Part shown: in pieces, positions 46,261-54,825 of the stretch
Layout: each line of letters opens with the position of its first letter
Numbering within the stretch: position 1 is the first letter of the stretch
From: Helicobacter sp. MIT 05-5293
Lineage (GTDB): Bacteria; Campylobacterota; Campylobacteria; Campylobacterales; Helicobacteraceae
DNA length: 64,000 nucleotides
Reading direction: 5' to 3'
Assembly: GCF_000765665.2 (NCBI RefSeq)
Contig: NZ_JROZ02000003.1
Location: 62,001-126,000 of the forward strand
Made by a program: the position numbers and the translations under genes
Notes under the pieces: generated by a model
Told to the model about the DNA's origin: nothing
What the model saw: only the letters and a program-made list of their open reading frames with translations
Database searches by the model: none

Positions 46261-46800
46261 ATGAAAAATATTACTTTAAGGATTGCGCTTGACAATCAAT
46301 CTATTTTTAAGGAATATCAGTGGTTTTGGATTCGCAGTGTAAGGGATTTTGATGATACCAAACATTGCCAAGCAAGTTTAAAGACACATAAAAATATTTT
46401 TTCTACCCCCCCCCCGTCTCAAGGTATTACTACTAACACAGACATACCCATTACGCTAGATTCTGAAATTTCTTCTAGTAATCCTCCTAAAGTGCTTTTG
46501 GGCAATAATAGAGATGAGATACCACATTATTTATGTTTGGATTTTCTAAAGCCTTTTTATAATCAAGAAGACAAAAACTATATCCACTTTGGCTTTATCT
46601 ATGAAGAAGGTAGCCATATCATCAAGACACGCAAAGACACTGAATTTAACATTAATTTTACTCTTCAACTTTCAAATGCAAGGGAGCTTTATTTTGATGA
46701 TTCTATCGTGCGAGAAAAATACGCCCATTTAGATGAAAGCTACACAACTTGCAGAAACTTTTGGTTTGGGGCATATTATTTCGCTAAAGATAAAGCGTAA
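46261..46800 (+). CDS. Hypothetical protein with an in-frame C10 tract (possibly phase-variable)
   Basis: The 179-residue soluble protein starts at ATG 46261 behind AAAGGAGC, 66 bp after prpD. I recognise no domain. The N-terminal part has WFWIRSVRDFDD; a variable Pro/Ser/Thr stretch encoded by C10 (46406-46415) follows at about residues 49-52, then NRDEIPHYLCLDF and a C-terminal ETYTTCRNFWFGAYYF-like end (SYTTCRNFWFGAYYF). The frame is open as read. Loss or gain of one C would stop it within about 10-20 codons. Confidence 0.75.
   Translation: MKNITLRIALDNQSIFKEYQWFWIRSVRDFDDTKHCQASLKTHKNIFSTPPPSQGITTNTDIPITLDSEISSSNPPKVLLGNNRDEIPHYLCLDFLKPFYNQEDKNYIHFGFIYEEGSHIIKTRKDTEFNINFTLQLSNARELYFDDSIVREKYAHLDESYTTCRNFWFGAYYFAKDKA
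46406..46415 (+). repeat. Poly-C tract (C10) in the gene downstream of prpD
   Basis: Ten C within the coding sequence, read CCC CCC CCC C. The frame is ON with ten. With eleven the reading becomes VSRYYY-like and stops at TAA shortly after. Confidence 0.9.
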
Positions 46801-46820
46801 AAGCTCTAAAATTATAAACC

Positions 46821-46855
46821 AAGATTATAGATTCCCAATCAGAATCTATAATCTT
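46821..46855. terminator. Bidirectional hairpin between the C10-tract gene and bioD
   Basis: AAGATTATAGATTC (46821-46834) and GAATCTATAATCTT (46842-46855) pair perfectly over 14 bp with a 7-nt loop. The hairpin lies between two convergent genes and touches the bioD stop codon. It is the strongest stem in the intergenic regions of this window, though the T-runs are short. Confidence 0.7.
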
Positions 46856-47453
46856 AAGATTCTAAAATTTTTGACATTTTTTGAATAAAAATTTGATCGT
46901 CTCGTATTTTTTGTGCGTCATAAAAATCAAGATTCAAAGGCATAATCCCTGTATAATCGCAAATAAAATCATTAAAATCTCTCTCTTCTTTGCCCATACA
47001 CACTAATGTCAATAATGGAATCTCGCATGATTGCAGGGCTTGAATGCTTAAAAGTGTGTGATTGATAGCCCCTAAGTAATTTTTCGCTACAAGGATTGCA
47101 GGTTTTTTCCAATGTGTCATAAAATCTATCATTGTGTATTGTTCATCAAGGGGCGTGAATAATCCCCCTGCGAGTTCTATGATAAGATTTGTCGTTTGAG
47201 GGATTGCTAAATCAAATGCCCGATAAGATGCGTTTTCAAGTCGTTTGCCGATATGAGGAGAAGCAGGCGTTTGGAGTAAGAATCCCTCACCCAAAATGCG
47301 CTCTTTAGGGATAAGCTTTTCTGCGAAGTCGCTATCTTTGGGAGTCCCAGCTTGTATGAGTTTGAAATAATGATACCCAAATAAATGGCAAAATAATGCG
47401 CTAAAATGCGTTTTTCCTACATCTGTGCCGATACCGCAAGTGTATATTTGCAT
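46854..47453 (-). CDS. bioD: Dethiobiotin synthetase
   Basis: The 199-residue ATPase has the deviant P-loop GIGTDVGKTHFSA (about residues 7-19), IIELAGGLFTPLDE in place of the usual VEGAGG (so Gly/Ala order differs), and a C-terminal ATP-binding part. It closes the ureido ring of dethiobiotin from DAPA, CO2 and ATP. It stands alone here, away from bioA and bioF-bioG-bioC. Confidence 0.92.
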   Translation of the reverse strand: MQIYTCGIGTDVGKTHFSALFCHLFGYHYFKLIQAGTPKDSDFAEKLIPKERILGEGFLLQTPASPHIGKRLENASYRAFDLAIPQTTNLIIELAGGLFTPLDEQYTMIDFMTHWKKPAILVAKNYLGAINHTLLSIQALQSCEIPLLTLVCMGKEERDFNDFICDYTGIMPLNLDFYDAQKIRDDQIFIQKMSKILES

Positions 47454-47556
47454 TTTTTCTCCTTTGTAAGATTCTAAATTTTGCCCTGCTGATGTTAATC
47501 TTTATGTTTATTTTATCAAACTTTTGGAGATTCTATCAATTTATAGAATCTGACAT

Positions 47557-48723
47557 TTATAAGGGTGATTGGTCGTATTCCCATTCCACATCACCAAGTG
47601 CGAAATTGATAAAAGTCGTTGCTATCCATTGAATTTGTCGGTTATTATGCTTCGCAATGCCATGTGATTCAAAGCTAAGAGTGATGATAAAAATACGCTC
47701 ATAGGGCATTTTTAAAAGTTTTTGCGTGATGATTTCTTTATCGGCAAAAGGGATAAAGATAAACACACCCAAAGGCGTGATGAATTCATTGTAATCACCA
47801 TAAAAGATTTGTGAATCTATCAATACGCGAGATTCTAAAGAATCTAAAGGGGCTTGTAAAGATATTTTATGCGTGAAATATGGTGCTAGAGAATCAGTGA
47901 TTCTGTAAGTCTGCTCGGTTTGTTTTTGTAGCTCTAAAAATAGCATATTTTCAAGGATTGCATTAAAATTCTTCTCTTCACTCACGCACAGGGGCAAGGT
48001 AAAATCATAAAAATACAGCTTTTTTGCTTGATGTTGCAAATGAGGCACAAAGAAAATGATTTGTGTTTTTTGCAGTTTTTCTAAAAGTGGATAAAGGCGG
48101 TCTTTTGAGATTTTGTGTGATTTTTTGAGCAAAGCATAGATATGATGAGGCGTGAGTTTTTGTGCTTGCATAGGTAAAAGAGAGCAAAAAATTTCATAAT
48201 CATTCTCTAGTGCAAGTTTCAGAATCTCGTGTTTGCGAGGGATTTTATAGCTTGGCTCAAGATGATAGATTTCGGGTAGATTCCCTTCTTTTAAGAAAAG
48301 ATTAAAAAGCGTGTTGATAGCGATATTTTTGTGATCAAAACTTACATATTCTTCAAAACTTAAGGCTTGAATGGCTTTGGGTTGAAAGTCTGGCGGTATA
48401 TCTTTAGCATTTGGAGCAATCAAGATAATATGCTGGAGATTGGGCAAACTGATTGAAGGTGTGTAATGATCAATGATAAGCATCTCGAGGTTTTTTTCGA
48501 GATAGTTTTTGAGTAAAAACGCATTGATTATATCGATTTTCATGCGTTTGTCCGCGCAATCAATATAAAAACTTTTCTTGAATTGCGCACCATAGAGGAG
48601 TGCGAGAGAGGTTTTGCCTGTTTTTGGCGCACCATAGAGGAAGACTTTGCCTGCGTTGATGCCATAACGGCGAGGCATAATACTTGCCACGCGTTCAAAA
48701 TAACTCTTACTGATTTCTTGCAT
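47557..48723 (-). CDS. AAA-type ATPase (AAA_14/DUF4143-like)
   Basis: The 388-residue protein has Walker A GAPKTGKTS near residues 30-38 and a Walker B-like MLIIDHY near 81-87. A winged-helix-like region (LLKKSHKISKDRLYPLLEKL) and a C-terminal part (KKLYFYDFTLPLC ... ILENMLFLELQKQ) follow, the pattern of ATPases with a DUF4143 tail. Function of this broad group is poorly known. It is divergent from bioF and shows no link to biotin apart from position. Confidence 0.8.
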   Translation of the reverse strand: MQEISKSYFERVASIMPRRYGINAGKVFLYGAPKTGKTSLALLYGAQFKKSFYIDCADKRMKIDIINAFLLKNYLEKNLEMLIIDHYTPSISLPNLQHIILIAPNAKDIPPDFQPKAIQALSFEEYVSFDHKNIAINTLFNLFLKEGNLPEIYHLEPSYKIPRKHEILKLALENDYEIFCSLLPMQAQKLTPHHIYALLKKSHKISKDRLYPLLEKLQKTQIIFFVPHLQHQAKKLYFYDFTLPLCVSEEKNFNAILENMLFLELQKQTEQTYRITDSLAPYFTHKISLQAPLDSLESRVLIDSQIFYGDYNEFITPLGVFIFIPFADKEIITQKLLKMPYERIFIITLSFESHGIAKHNNRQIQWIATTFINFALGDVEWEYDQSPL

Positions 48724-48856
48724 ATTGTCCTGTTTTGTTAAAATAAGGAAATTAAAGAATCTTACTCAAACCTTGCTTAGAAAATGCAATGATTTTTATT
48801 GTGAATTTAAGGCTATTTTTGGGCGACTTAAGCAAAATAAATCGTTTAAAATGCGT

Positions 48857-48862
48857 TATAAT
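48857..48862 (+). promoter_or_regulatory. -10 box of bioF-bioG-bioC
   Basis: TATAAT in the context GCGTTATAATGCGC lies 54 bases before the bioF start. The sequence GCGTTATAATGCGC is close to a palindrome and could also be an operator, though no BirA-type site is evident. Confidence 0.5.
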
Positions 48863-48915
48863 GCGCAGATTAGAATTATTTAAAATGAGTTTGATTAGGT
48901 AAAAAGTGAGGAGAA

Positions 48916-50055
48916 ATGGTAAAAAATATTTTAGATTCTTTAAAAAATGAGCATAATTTGCGCACATTGACACCGCTTAAACATCAAGATATTTTTGTAT
49001 TTAAAAATGATAAAAAACTCATCAATCTCGCAGGGAATGATTATTTGGCTTTGGCAATGGATAGAGATTTTACACATTCTTTTTTGTCCAATCTCTCGCA
49101 AGAATTTTGCTATCTTTCAAGCTCAAGCTCAAGAAGTTTGAGTGGAAATTTTGATATTTATGAGAATCTTGAATTATTTTTACATCATCATTTATCATCT
49201 AAAAGTGCGCTGATTTTTAATAGTGGTTATCATCTGAATACCGCCTGCATCGCAAGCTTAAAGAATCTTGGCAATGTATTTTTTATCGCTGATAAACAGA
49301 TTCATGCGAGTATGGTTGATGGATTGCGATTAAGCGGTGCAAAATTTGCACGTTTTGCTCATAATGATAGGGACGATTTAGAATCCTTATTGCAAAAATA
49401 TCATACAAAATACGATGCGATAATTATTTTAAGTGAAGCACTTTTCAGTATGGATGGGGATTTTGCACCTTTAGAGAATCTCGTCTCACTCAAGAAAAAA
49501 TACTCTAATGTTTTGCTCTATCTTGATGAAGCTCATAGTGTAGGGAGCATTGGTCAAGAGGGGCTAGGGCTTGCAAGGGAATTAGGGCTTGAAAAAGAGA
49601 TTGATTTTCTAGTCTTTACTTTTGGTAAGGCAATGGCTTCTGTGGGAGCTTGTATGCTTTGCAATGAGGATTTTAAACAATTTTTTGTCAATAAAGCGCG
49701 CTCGTTGATTTATTCAACCGCTCTCCCACCGCTTAATATCGCCTTTAGCCTTTTTGTATTTGAACATTTAGAATCTTTTGCTTACAGGCGGCAAAGGCTT
49801 AGGGAGTTAAGCGCATTCCTTAAAGAGAAACTCCTCAAAAAAGGGCTTAAGGTTTTGGGCGAAGCTTATATCATCTCTGTGATTTATGGGGAAAATGAAA
49901 GGGCAATCAATCAAGCGCATTTACTTGAAGATGAGGGATTTTTTTGCCCCGCTATCAAAGCCCCCACGGTATCTAAAAATACTGCAAGACTTCGTTTATC
50001 GCTTAATGCAAATCTGAATGAAGAGATCTTAGAAAGGTTGATTGAAATTTTATGA
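48916..50055 (+). CDS. bioF: 8-amino-7-oxononanoate synthase
   Basis: The 379-residue PLP enzyme has AGNDYLALA, SSSSRSLSGNFDIYENLE, LYLDEAHSVGSIGQEG and the PLP Lys238 in FTFGKAMASVG. It condenses pimeloyl-ACP with alanine. The next gene, bioG, overlaps its stop by 4 bp (ATGA). BioG and BioC downstream supply the pimeloyl precursor. Confidence 0.95.
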   Translation: MVKNILDSLKNEHNLRTLTPLKHQDIFVFKNDKKLINLAGNDYLALAMDRDFTHSFLSNLSQEFCYLSSSSSRSLSGNFDIYENLELFLHHHLSSKSALIFNSGYHLNTACIASLKNLGNVFFIADKQIHASMVDGLRLSGAKFARFAHNDRDDLESLLQKYHTKYDAIIILSEALFSMDGDFAPLENLVSLKKKYSNVLLYLDEAHSVGSIGQEGLGLARELGLEKEIDFLVFTFGKAMASVGACMLCNEDFKQFFVNKARSLIYSTALPPLNIAFSLFVFEHLESFAYRRQRLRELSAFLKEKLLKKGLKVLGEAYIISVIYGENERAINQAHLLEDEGFFCPAIKAPTVSKNTARLRLSLNANLNEEILERLIEIL

Positions 50056-50705
50056 AAATATCGTTTTTGCATCAGGCTGGTAATGACACTTTGGTATTGT
50101 TTTTTTCTGGTTTTGGCTCGCACCCTACGCATTTTCAACATTTAAAGGCTACTTGCGTTGATGTGGCTTTGGTGTATGATTATCGGATTTTTGAGCCAAA
50201 TATTATTTTGGATTTGGATACACAATCTTACTCACGCATTATTCTTGTGGGCTTTTCAATGGGCGTTTTTGTAGCTTCTGTGTGTAAAGATTTAGAATCT
50301 TTGGATTCTAAAATCGTGCAAAAAATAGCTATTAATGGCACTGATCTCCCAATTCACAAGGAGTTTGGCATCAATCCAAGCCTTTTCAAACGCACGATAA
50401 AAAAAATCAACCTGCAAGATTTTAAGCAACAACTTTTTGCACAATATCTTCCTTTGGCAAAGGATTTTGTTTTTTTGCGTGAAGAAGAGCTGAAAGAGGA
50501 GCTAGAAAATCTTTTTGCACAGAATCTACTCATACAAAATGAGCATTTTATATGGCATAAGGTATTGCTTTCAACGCATGATTTGATATTTCCTTGTGTG
50601 TCTTGCGAATCGTTTTTTAAGGGTAAAAGCGAGATAGTTTATCGGGATTTGCCTCATTTTATGTTTTTTGATTTTGCAAATTGGGAAAGTTTATGCGCAA
50701 TGTAG
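50052..50705 (+). CDS. bioG: Pimeloyl-ACP methyl ester esterase BioG (DUF452)
   Basis: The 217-residue alpha/beta-hydrolase has the nucleophile motif GFSMG with Ser69 and a late His in DLPHFMFF. BioG frees pimeloyl-ACP from its methyl ester, ending fatty-acid elongation of the biotin precursor. Overlaps with bioF (4 bp) and bioC (13 bp) show tight coupling. H. pylori uses a different esterase (BioV), so this supports a non-pylori source. Confidence 0.9.
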   Translation: MKISFLHQAGNDTLVLFFSGFGSHPTHFQHLKATCVDVALVYDYRIFEPNIILDLDTQSYSRIILVGFSMGVFVASVCKDLESLDSKIVQKIAINGTDLPIHKEFGINPSLFKRTIKKINLQDFKQQLFAQYLPLAKDFVFLREEELKEELENLFAQNLLIQNEHFIWHKVLLSTHDLIFPCVSCESFFKGKSEIVYRDLPHFMFFDFANWESLCAM

Positions 50706-51400
50706 CAGACGCATTTTTAAGAGCGCAATCAAGCTACGAAAAGCACTCTAATGTGCAAAAACAAATGGCTTGTAGGCTTGTTGAGATTCTTTTGTCGCAG
50801 CCTCGAAGAGAGTATCAAAGGATTTTTGAATTTGGCGGAGGGCTTGGAGCATATACAAAAATGCTTACGCAATCTTTGCATTTTGAAAGCTATATTTATA
50901 ATGATATTAATGATTATGGATTGTGTCTTGAAGATGCGCGTATAGGATACAGAATCTTTGATATGTGTGAATTTGATAAGCAGGATTTGGGGCGATTTTC
51001 TTTAATCACTTCAAATGCGTGTATCCAATGGCTTGATTTTGCAAAATGTGTTTGTGATTGTGCGCAGGCTTTAGAGAGTGGGGGGATTTTGCTTATCTCA
51101 ACTTTTGGAGAAAAGAATCTCTATGAAGTAAAAGTAACAACAGGAGTAGGGCTAACCTATCTGAATCTAGAGGACATTGACATTATATTGCAGCAATATT
51201 TTGAGGTGATTTATTTGGACGAAGAGAATATTAAATTATCCTTTGATAGCGCATTAGAAGCATTTAGGCATTTAAAATATAGTGGGGTAAATGCGCTTGG
51301 TGATGTGTATCTTTCAAAGGCAATGTTAAAAAAGATAGAAATGCAATTTTCTAATACACTCACTTATCACCCAATTTATGCTTTGTGCCGTAAAAAATAA
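50693..51400 (+). CDS. bioC: Malonyl-ACP O-methyltransferase BioC
   Basis: The start is set at ATG 50693 (GGAAAG lies 3 bases before); a TTG 12 bases earlier is the alternative. The product of 235 residues is a SAM-dependent methyltransferase: motif I IFEFGGGLGAYTKML, NDIND, and ITSNACIQWLD, which fits the BioC pattern SNxAxQW. It methylates malonyl-ACP to start pimelate synthesis. It ends the bioF-bioG-bioC operon. Confidence 0.9.
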   Translation: MRNVADAFLRAQSSYEKHSNVQKQMACRLVEILLSQPRREYQRIFEFGGGLGAYTKMLTQSLHFESYIYNDINDYGLCLEDARIGYRIFDMCEFDKQDLGRFSLITSNACIQWLDFAKCVCDCAQALESGGILLISTFGEKNLYEVKVTTGVGLTYLNLEDIDIILQQYFEVIYLDEENIKLSFDSALEAFRHLKYSGVNALGDVYLSKAMLKKIEMQFSNTLTYHPIYALCRKK

Positions 51401-51430
51401 ATTAATATTATTTATAAATAAATTTTATTA

Positions 51431-51448
51431 AATAATAATTATATTATT
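51431..51448 (+). promoter_or_regulatory. Candidate Fur/PerR-type operator upstream of ccp
   Basis: AATAAT (51431-51436) and ATTATT (51443-51448) form a dyad with a 6-base spacer inside a very AT-rich stretch; TAGAAT (51465-51470) could be the -10 box. Peroxidase genes of epsilon-proteobacteria are often metal- or peroxide-regulated, so position is suggestive. The low GC makes chance dyads common. Confidence 0.3.
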
Positions 51449-51505
51449 TTAATATTCCTAATGCTAGAATTATTGGTGCTCAAATAAACATTTAAGGAGG
51501 AAATG

Positions 51506-52534
51506 ATGAAACGATTTGCACTATTTTCATCAATTGTGTTTGCATCGGCATTATCTTTAAATGCCGCTGATTTACTAACAGAAGCGAAACAGGCAGGATT
51601 ACAGCCATTACCTAAAGATCAAAATGGTGTGGAAGTAATCTTAAAGAAAAATGGCATTGCATTCAGCAAATTTAGTAAAGAAAAAGCAGAGCTTGGTAAA
51701 AAGCTTTATTTCGAACCGCGTCTTTCAAAAAGCGGATTGATTTCGTGTAATACTTGTCATAATTTAGGAATGGGTGGAGCAGATGGAATCGCCGCTGCAG
51801 TAGGACATCGCTGGAAAGCCAATCCTCATCATCTTAATTCACCCACAGTGTATAATTCAGTCTTGAACTCGACACAATTTTGGGACGGACGTGCTCAAAC
51901 ACTTGCTGATCAAGCTAAAGGACCTATTGAAGCAAAACCTGAAATGGCAACTCCCGCAAAATTAGCAGTTGAAAAAATCAGCTCTTTGCCCGAATATCAA
52001 GCGGCATTTACGAAAATTTATGGTAAAAGTGGCGTAACATTTGACAATATTGCTGATGCAATTGCGACTTTTGAACGCACACTTCTTACGCCTTCGCGTT
52101 TTGATAAATTCCTTGCAGGGGATTCAAAAGCATTGAGTAAAAATGAACAAGCGGGATTAAAGATGTTTATTGATAAAGGCTGTGCTGCTTGTCATAATGG
52201 TGTGAATCTAGGCGGTTCTATGCAGGCTTTTGAAGTGGCAGGTAAATATAAATTTGCAAAACTTGGAAATTTTAAAGGCGATTCTAATGGTATGGTTAAA
52301 ACACCTACTTTACGCAATATCGCCGAAACTGCCCCTTATTTTCACAATGGAGGGATTTGGTCATTGACTGATGCGATTAAAGAAATGGGAAGCACCCAAT
52401 TAGGAATTAGTATTAATGATGAAGAGGCAAAGAGTATAGAAACTTTCCTTAAGGCACTTACAGGGGATAAACCTACAATCACCTATCCACAACTTCCAAT
52501 TGCGACAGAAAAAACGCCCAAACCAGAACTTTGA
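51506..52534 (+). CDS. ccp: Dihaem cytochrome c peroxidase
   Basis: Two ATGs are adjacent; the second (51506) has better spacing from AAGGAGG. The 342-residue product has a signal peptide (FALFSSIVFASALSLNAA) and two haem motifs, CNTCH (about residue 82) and CAACH (about 230), plus MxAF-like and FHNGG segments of the CcpA/MauG family. It reduces periplasmic hydrogen peroxide with electrons from small cytochromes, perhaps such as the lipoprotein cytochrome at 14825. Confidence 0.95.
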   Translation: MKRFALFSSIVFASALSLNAADLLTEAKQAGLQPLPKDQNGVEVILKKNGIAFSKFSKEKAELGKKLYFEPRLSKSGLISCNTCHNLGMGGADGIAAAVGHRWKANPHHLNSPTVYNSVLNSTQFWDGRAQTLADQAKGPIEAKPEMATPAKLAVEKISSLPEYQAAFTKIYGKSGVTFDNIADAIATFERTLLTPSRFDKFLAGDSKALSKNEQAGLKMFIDKGCAACHNGVNLGGSMQAFEVAGKYKFAKLGNFKGDSNGMVKTPTLRNIAETAPYFHNGGIWSLTDAIKEMGSTQLGISINDEEAKSIETFLKALTGDKPTITYPQLPIATEKTPKPEL

Positions 52535-52538
52535 TTCT

Positions 52539-52559
52539 AGGCGCACTTTTTGTGCGCCT
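52539..52559 (+). terminator. Hairpin after ccp
   Basis: AGGCGCAC and GTGCGCCT form a perfect 8-bp stem with a T5 loop, 4 bases past the ccp stop. The downstream T-run is short (CCTTAAC). Termination of ccp is the likely role. Confidence 0.6.
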
Positions 52560-52687
52560 CCTTAACACTAATACCAAATTAAAACAAAAAATACTCATAA
52601 TAATTAGTAAGAATCCTAATCGAATCTGATAATTGCGCTTTGAATTGCTTTTGTAGATGATTAAAGTATAGAATCTATGTTTATTTG

Positions 52688-52963
52688 TTATATTAAAGAA
52701 AAGATATTACAAGTAATTTTAGTTTTGGAAGTATTTTTGCCCTCAAGCATTATCCTTACATAAAAAGGCAACCCTTTTTCAATATATTTGACACTTTCTG
52801 TAATTATGCTATCCATTGAGCTTAGCATAAAAAACAAGTTGGATTTGATTAATTCTTTATCAGCACTCTCTAAGTCATCTACTTCAATCTGAATAGGGCA
52901 AGGCTCATTATTGCTTGTAATACAAGATGGCGGAAGCGTTATCGTTTTTATTTCATCACCCAT
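52688..52963 (-). CDS. Hypothetical 91-residue protein
   Basis: The small soluble protein has no recognised domain. It has PPSCITSNNEPCPIQIEVDD near the N-terminus with two Cys, and ends in a hydrophobic strand. It overlaps the 3' end of the membrane protein gene upstream by 8 bp, so the two are probably translated together and may act together. Confidence 0.6.
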   Translation of the reverse strand: MGDEIKTITLPPSCITSNNEPCPIQIEVDDLESADKELIKSNLFFMLSSMDSIITESVKYIEKGLPFYVRIMLEGKNTSKTKITCNIFSLI

Positions 52964-53792
52964 GATAATCCCTTATATTGATTTTATTATTTTGTGCCTG
53001 TTTTGTATTCTCCTGTAAAATTGCTCTATTTGCAAGGATTTTAATAAGTCGTGCAGAATCTATATGTGTTGCAAAACCAAGAGGAGAAAGCTTAATAATA
53101 TATTCATCATCAATGATGCAGCGAGTTAGTTGCTGACACCTGCATGGAATAGTTGATTGAGACTGGTAATATTCGCAATAATATAAACTTTCATCATTTT
53201 TGATAGGATATAACCCAATAGGGATTCTAAAAAATGTGACAAATCCGGCGTGTAGTGTGCCCTTTTCATCGATGTATATACACTTTATCTGTGGAGTAAG
53301 ACAAAGTAAAACGAGCGGTGAAAAAAATCCAATATGCACATATATGCCCAACAGACAAAGCACAACAACAGCAATCATCGAAAAAAATTGCATAAAGAAT
53401 TTAATAAGTCTTGAAACTTTGCTATAAGGTGTAACATTGTTTAAGGGTATTTGTTTTGTGATTCTAAAAGAAATAAAATTTAAAAAAATAAAAATATATA
53501 CTACACAACAACAAGCAAAAAACAATATGCCCAGCATATTTACACAAGGCAAAAAATCAATTAAAAAATCTTTATTCTTAAGCCTCTCATCAAAGCCCAC
53601 TAGAAACACTAATATCCCGCAACAAAAGCTTAGTAGAGCAAAGATTTTACCAAGATTGAATATATATTTATATATCTTAAGTCTTTTGTGATTTATCGCA
53701 TTTTTAGATTCTGTATCATTATTTATTTTTGGTAGCCCTTGCAACAACCATAGGTCAAATCTTTTTATAAAATCTTTGTCTGCTTTTTTCAT
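52956..53792 (-). CDS. Hypothetical membrane protein, 278 residues
   Basis: Three or four hydrophobic segments (near residues 49-70, 88-115 and 140-170, the last possibly two) precede a soluble C-terminal region with a Cys-rich YYCEYYQSQSTIPCRCQQL stretch. No family is recognised. The start ATG has a fair ribosome-binding site (AAAGGAAC). Together with the overlapping 91-residue gene it forms a two-gene unit of unknown role. Confidence 0.65.
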   Translation of the reverse strand: MKKADKDFIKRFDLWLLQGLPKINNDTESKNAINHKRLKIYKYIFNLGKIFALLSFCCGILVFLVGFDERLKNKDFLIDFLPCVNMLGILFFACCCVVYIFIFLNFISFRITKQIPLNNVTPYSKVSRLIKFFMQFFSMIAVVVLCLLGIYVHIGFFSPLVLLCLTPQIKCIYIDEKGTLHAGFVTFFRIPIGLYPIKNDESLYYCEYYQSQSTIPCRCQQLTRCIIDDEYIIKLSPLGFATHIDSARLIKILANRAILQENTKQAQNNKINIRDYHG

Positions 53793-53930
53793 ACTCTAGT
53801 TCCTTTGTCTTTCTCCCATGAAATCAAACTTTCTTGACCCTTAAATCTTAAGGTAAAAGGAATTCTCTTCTTCTGATAGAATTTATATCTTTGGCTGTGG
53901 GATTGGAGTTTGGATTCTATGTTTTCTATT

Positions 53931-54007
53931 TGGTTGCGGGAGAGGGATTTGAACCCCCGACCTCTGGGTTATGAGCCCAACGAGCTACCGGACTGCTCTA
54001 CCCCGCG
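53931..54007 (-). tRNA. tRNA-fMet (anticodon CAT)
   Basis: The 77-nt minus-strand sequence folds as a tRNA with anticodon CAT. Initiator features are visible: an unpaired C1/A72 at the acceptor end, and three consecutive G-C pairs at the base of the anticodon stem (GGG CTCATAA CCC). CCA is encoded. It follows tRNA-Gln by 29 bp and shares its promoter. Confidence 0.97.
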
Positions 54008-54036
54008 TCATATAAAAAGCTATTTATTGAAAGATT

Positions 54037-54111
54037 TGGCTGGGGTAAAAGGATTCGAACCTCTGAATGCCTGGACCAAAACCAGGTGCCTTACCGCTTG
54101 GCGATACCCCA
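54037..54111 (-). tRNA. tRNA-Gln (anticodon TTG)
   Basis: The 75-nt minus-strand sequence starts TGGGGTA, pairs with TACCCCA before the discriminator G, has anticodon TTG in CTGGTTTTGGTCCAG and ends in encoded CCA. It is the first of two tRNAs on this transcript. Confidence 0.97.
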
Positions 54112-54140
54112 ATGTAAAAAGCCTCTTGAAGTAGGGCGTT

Positions 54141-54169
54141 ATTATAATGATTTTGTAGAAGTTTGTCAA
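54141..54169 (-). promoter_or_regulatory. Consensus promoter of the tRNA-Gln/tRNA-fMet pair
   Basis: On the minus strand TTGACA (54164-54169) and TATAAT (54141-54146) are both perfect and separated by exactly 17 bp. This is the only complete -35/-10 consensus I find in the window, as expected for a strong stable-RNA promoter. The -10 lies 30 bases before tRNA-Gln. Confidence 0.85.
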
Positions 54170-54272
54170 GCCGTATCAGTGTAATTTTCTATTTATTTAC
54201 TAATCCTTTTTAGAATCAATCTAATCCTTTAAGCGTATAACGCACGAGGGAAAATCAACGAAAGGATCGGAA

Positions 54273-54713
54273 ATGAGTAAAAAAATCGTAGAAAGTTTAA
54301 AACAGATTCAGGCAGATGCAGCAGTATTTTTTGTAAAAGTGCATAATTTTCATTGGAATGTGAAAGGAATGGATTTTCACCCTACTCATAAAGCTACTGA
54401 AGAAATTTATGAAAAGTTTGCTGATGTTTTTGATGATGTGGCAGAGCGTGTATTGCAAATCGGTGAAGTGCCTTATGTAACACTTGCAGATATGCTCAAA
54501 GTAGCTAAAATCAAAGAAGAAAGTAAAACAACTTTCCATTCTAAAGAGATTGCACAAGCTATTTTGAAAGATTATGAGTATTTCTTAAAAGCGTTTGAGA
54601 ATCTCTCTGATGAAGCTGATAAGGCAGATGATAAGGTTACTGCAGCGTATGCAGATGACAAAGTAGCAGAGCTTCAAAAAGCTATTTGGATGTTAAAAGC
54701 TCAACTTGCTTAA
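54273..54713 (+). CDS. dps: Dps/neutrophil-activating-protein-type mini-ferritin
   Basis: The 146-residue product has the Dps ferroxidase motif [26 protein letters not shown] (given here in parts: [21 protein letters not shown]) and [11 protein letters not shown]. It forms a 12-subunit shell that oxidises and stores iron and protects DNA; the H. pylori homologue is NapA. It has its own upstream region and a downstream hairpin. Confidence 0.95.
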   Translation: MSKKIVESLKQIQADAAVFFVKVHNFHWNVKGMDFHPTHKATEEIYEKFADVFDDVAERVLQIGEVPYVTLADMLKVAKIKEESKTTFHSKEIAQAILKDYEYFLKAFENLSDEADKADDKVTAAYADDKVAELQKAIWMLKAQLA

Positions 54714-54722
54714 TCCCCTCTA

Positions 54723-54748
54723 TCTCCCTAGATTCTGATTTAGGGAGA
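54723..54748 (+). terminator. Hairpin after dps
   Basis: TCTCCCTA (54723-54730) and TAGGGAGA (54741-54748) form an 8-bp stem with a 10-nt loop, followed by ATCTTT. It lies 9 bases past the dps stop. Confidence 0.6.
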
Positions 54749-54774
54749 ATCTTTCAAAGTTTATTTTATTTCAC

Positions 54775-54780
54775 TACAAT
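54775..54780 (+). promoter_or_regulatory. -10 box for ribBA
   Basis: TACAAT, in TCACTACAATTTC, lies 46 bases before the ribBA ATG. No FMN riboswitch is seen in the short leader. Confidence 0.4.
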
Positions 54781-54825
54781 TTCGCCATAATAATTTTTAT
54801 CTGTATTTTATTAAAGGTGTTTTTA

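Noticed and set aside
53910-54134. Open frame across the tRNA region
   Set aside because: It runs antisense through both tRNA genes, whose cloverleafs and encoded CCA ends are clear.
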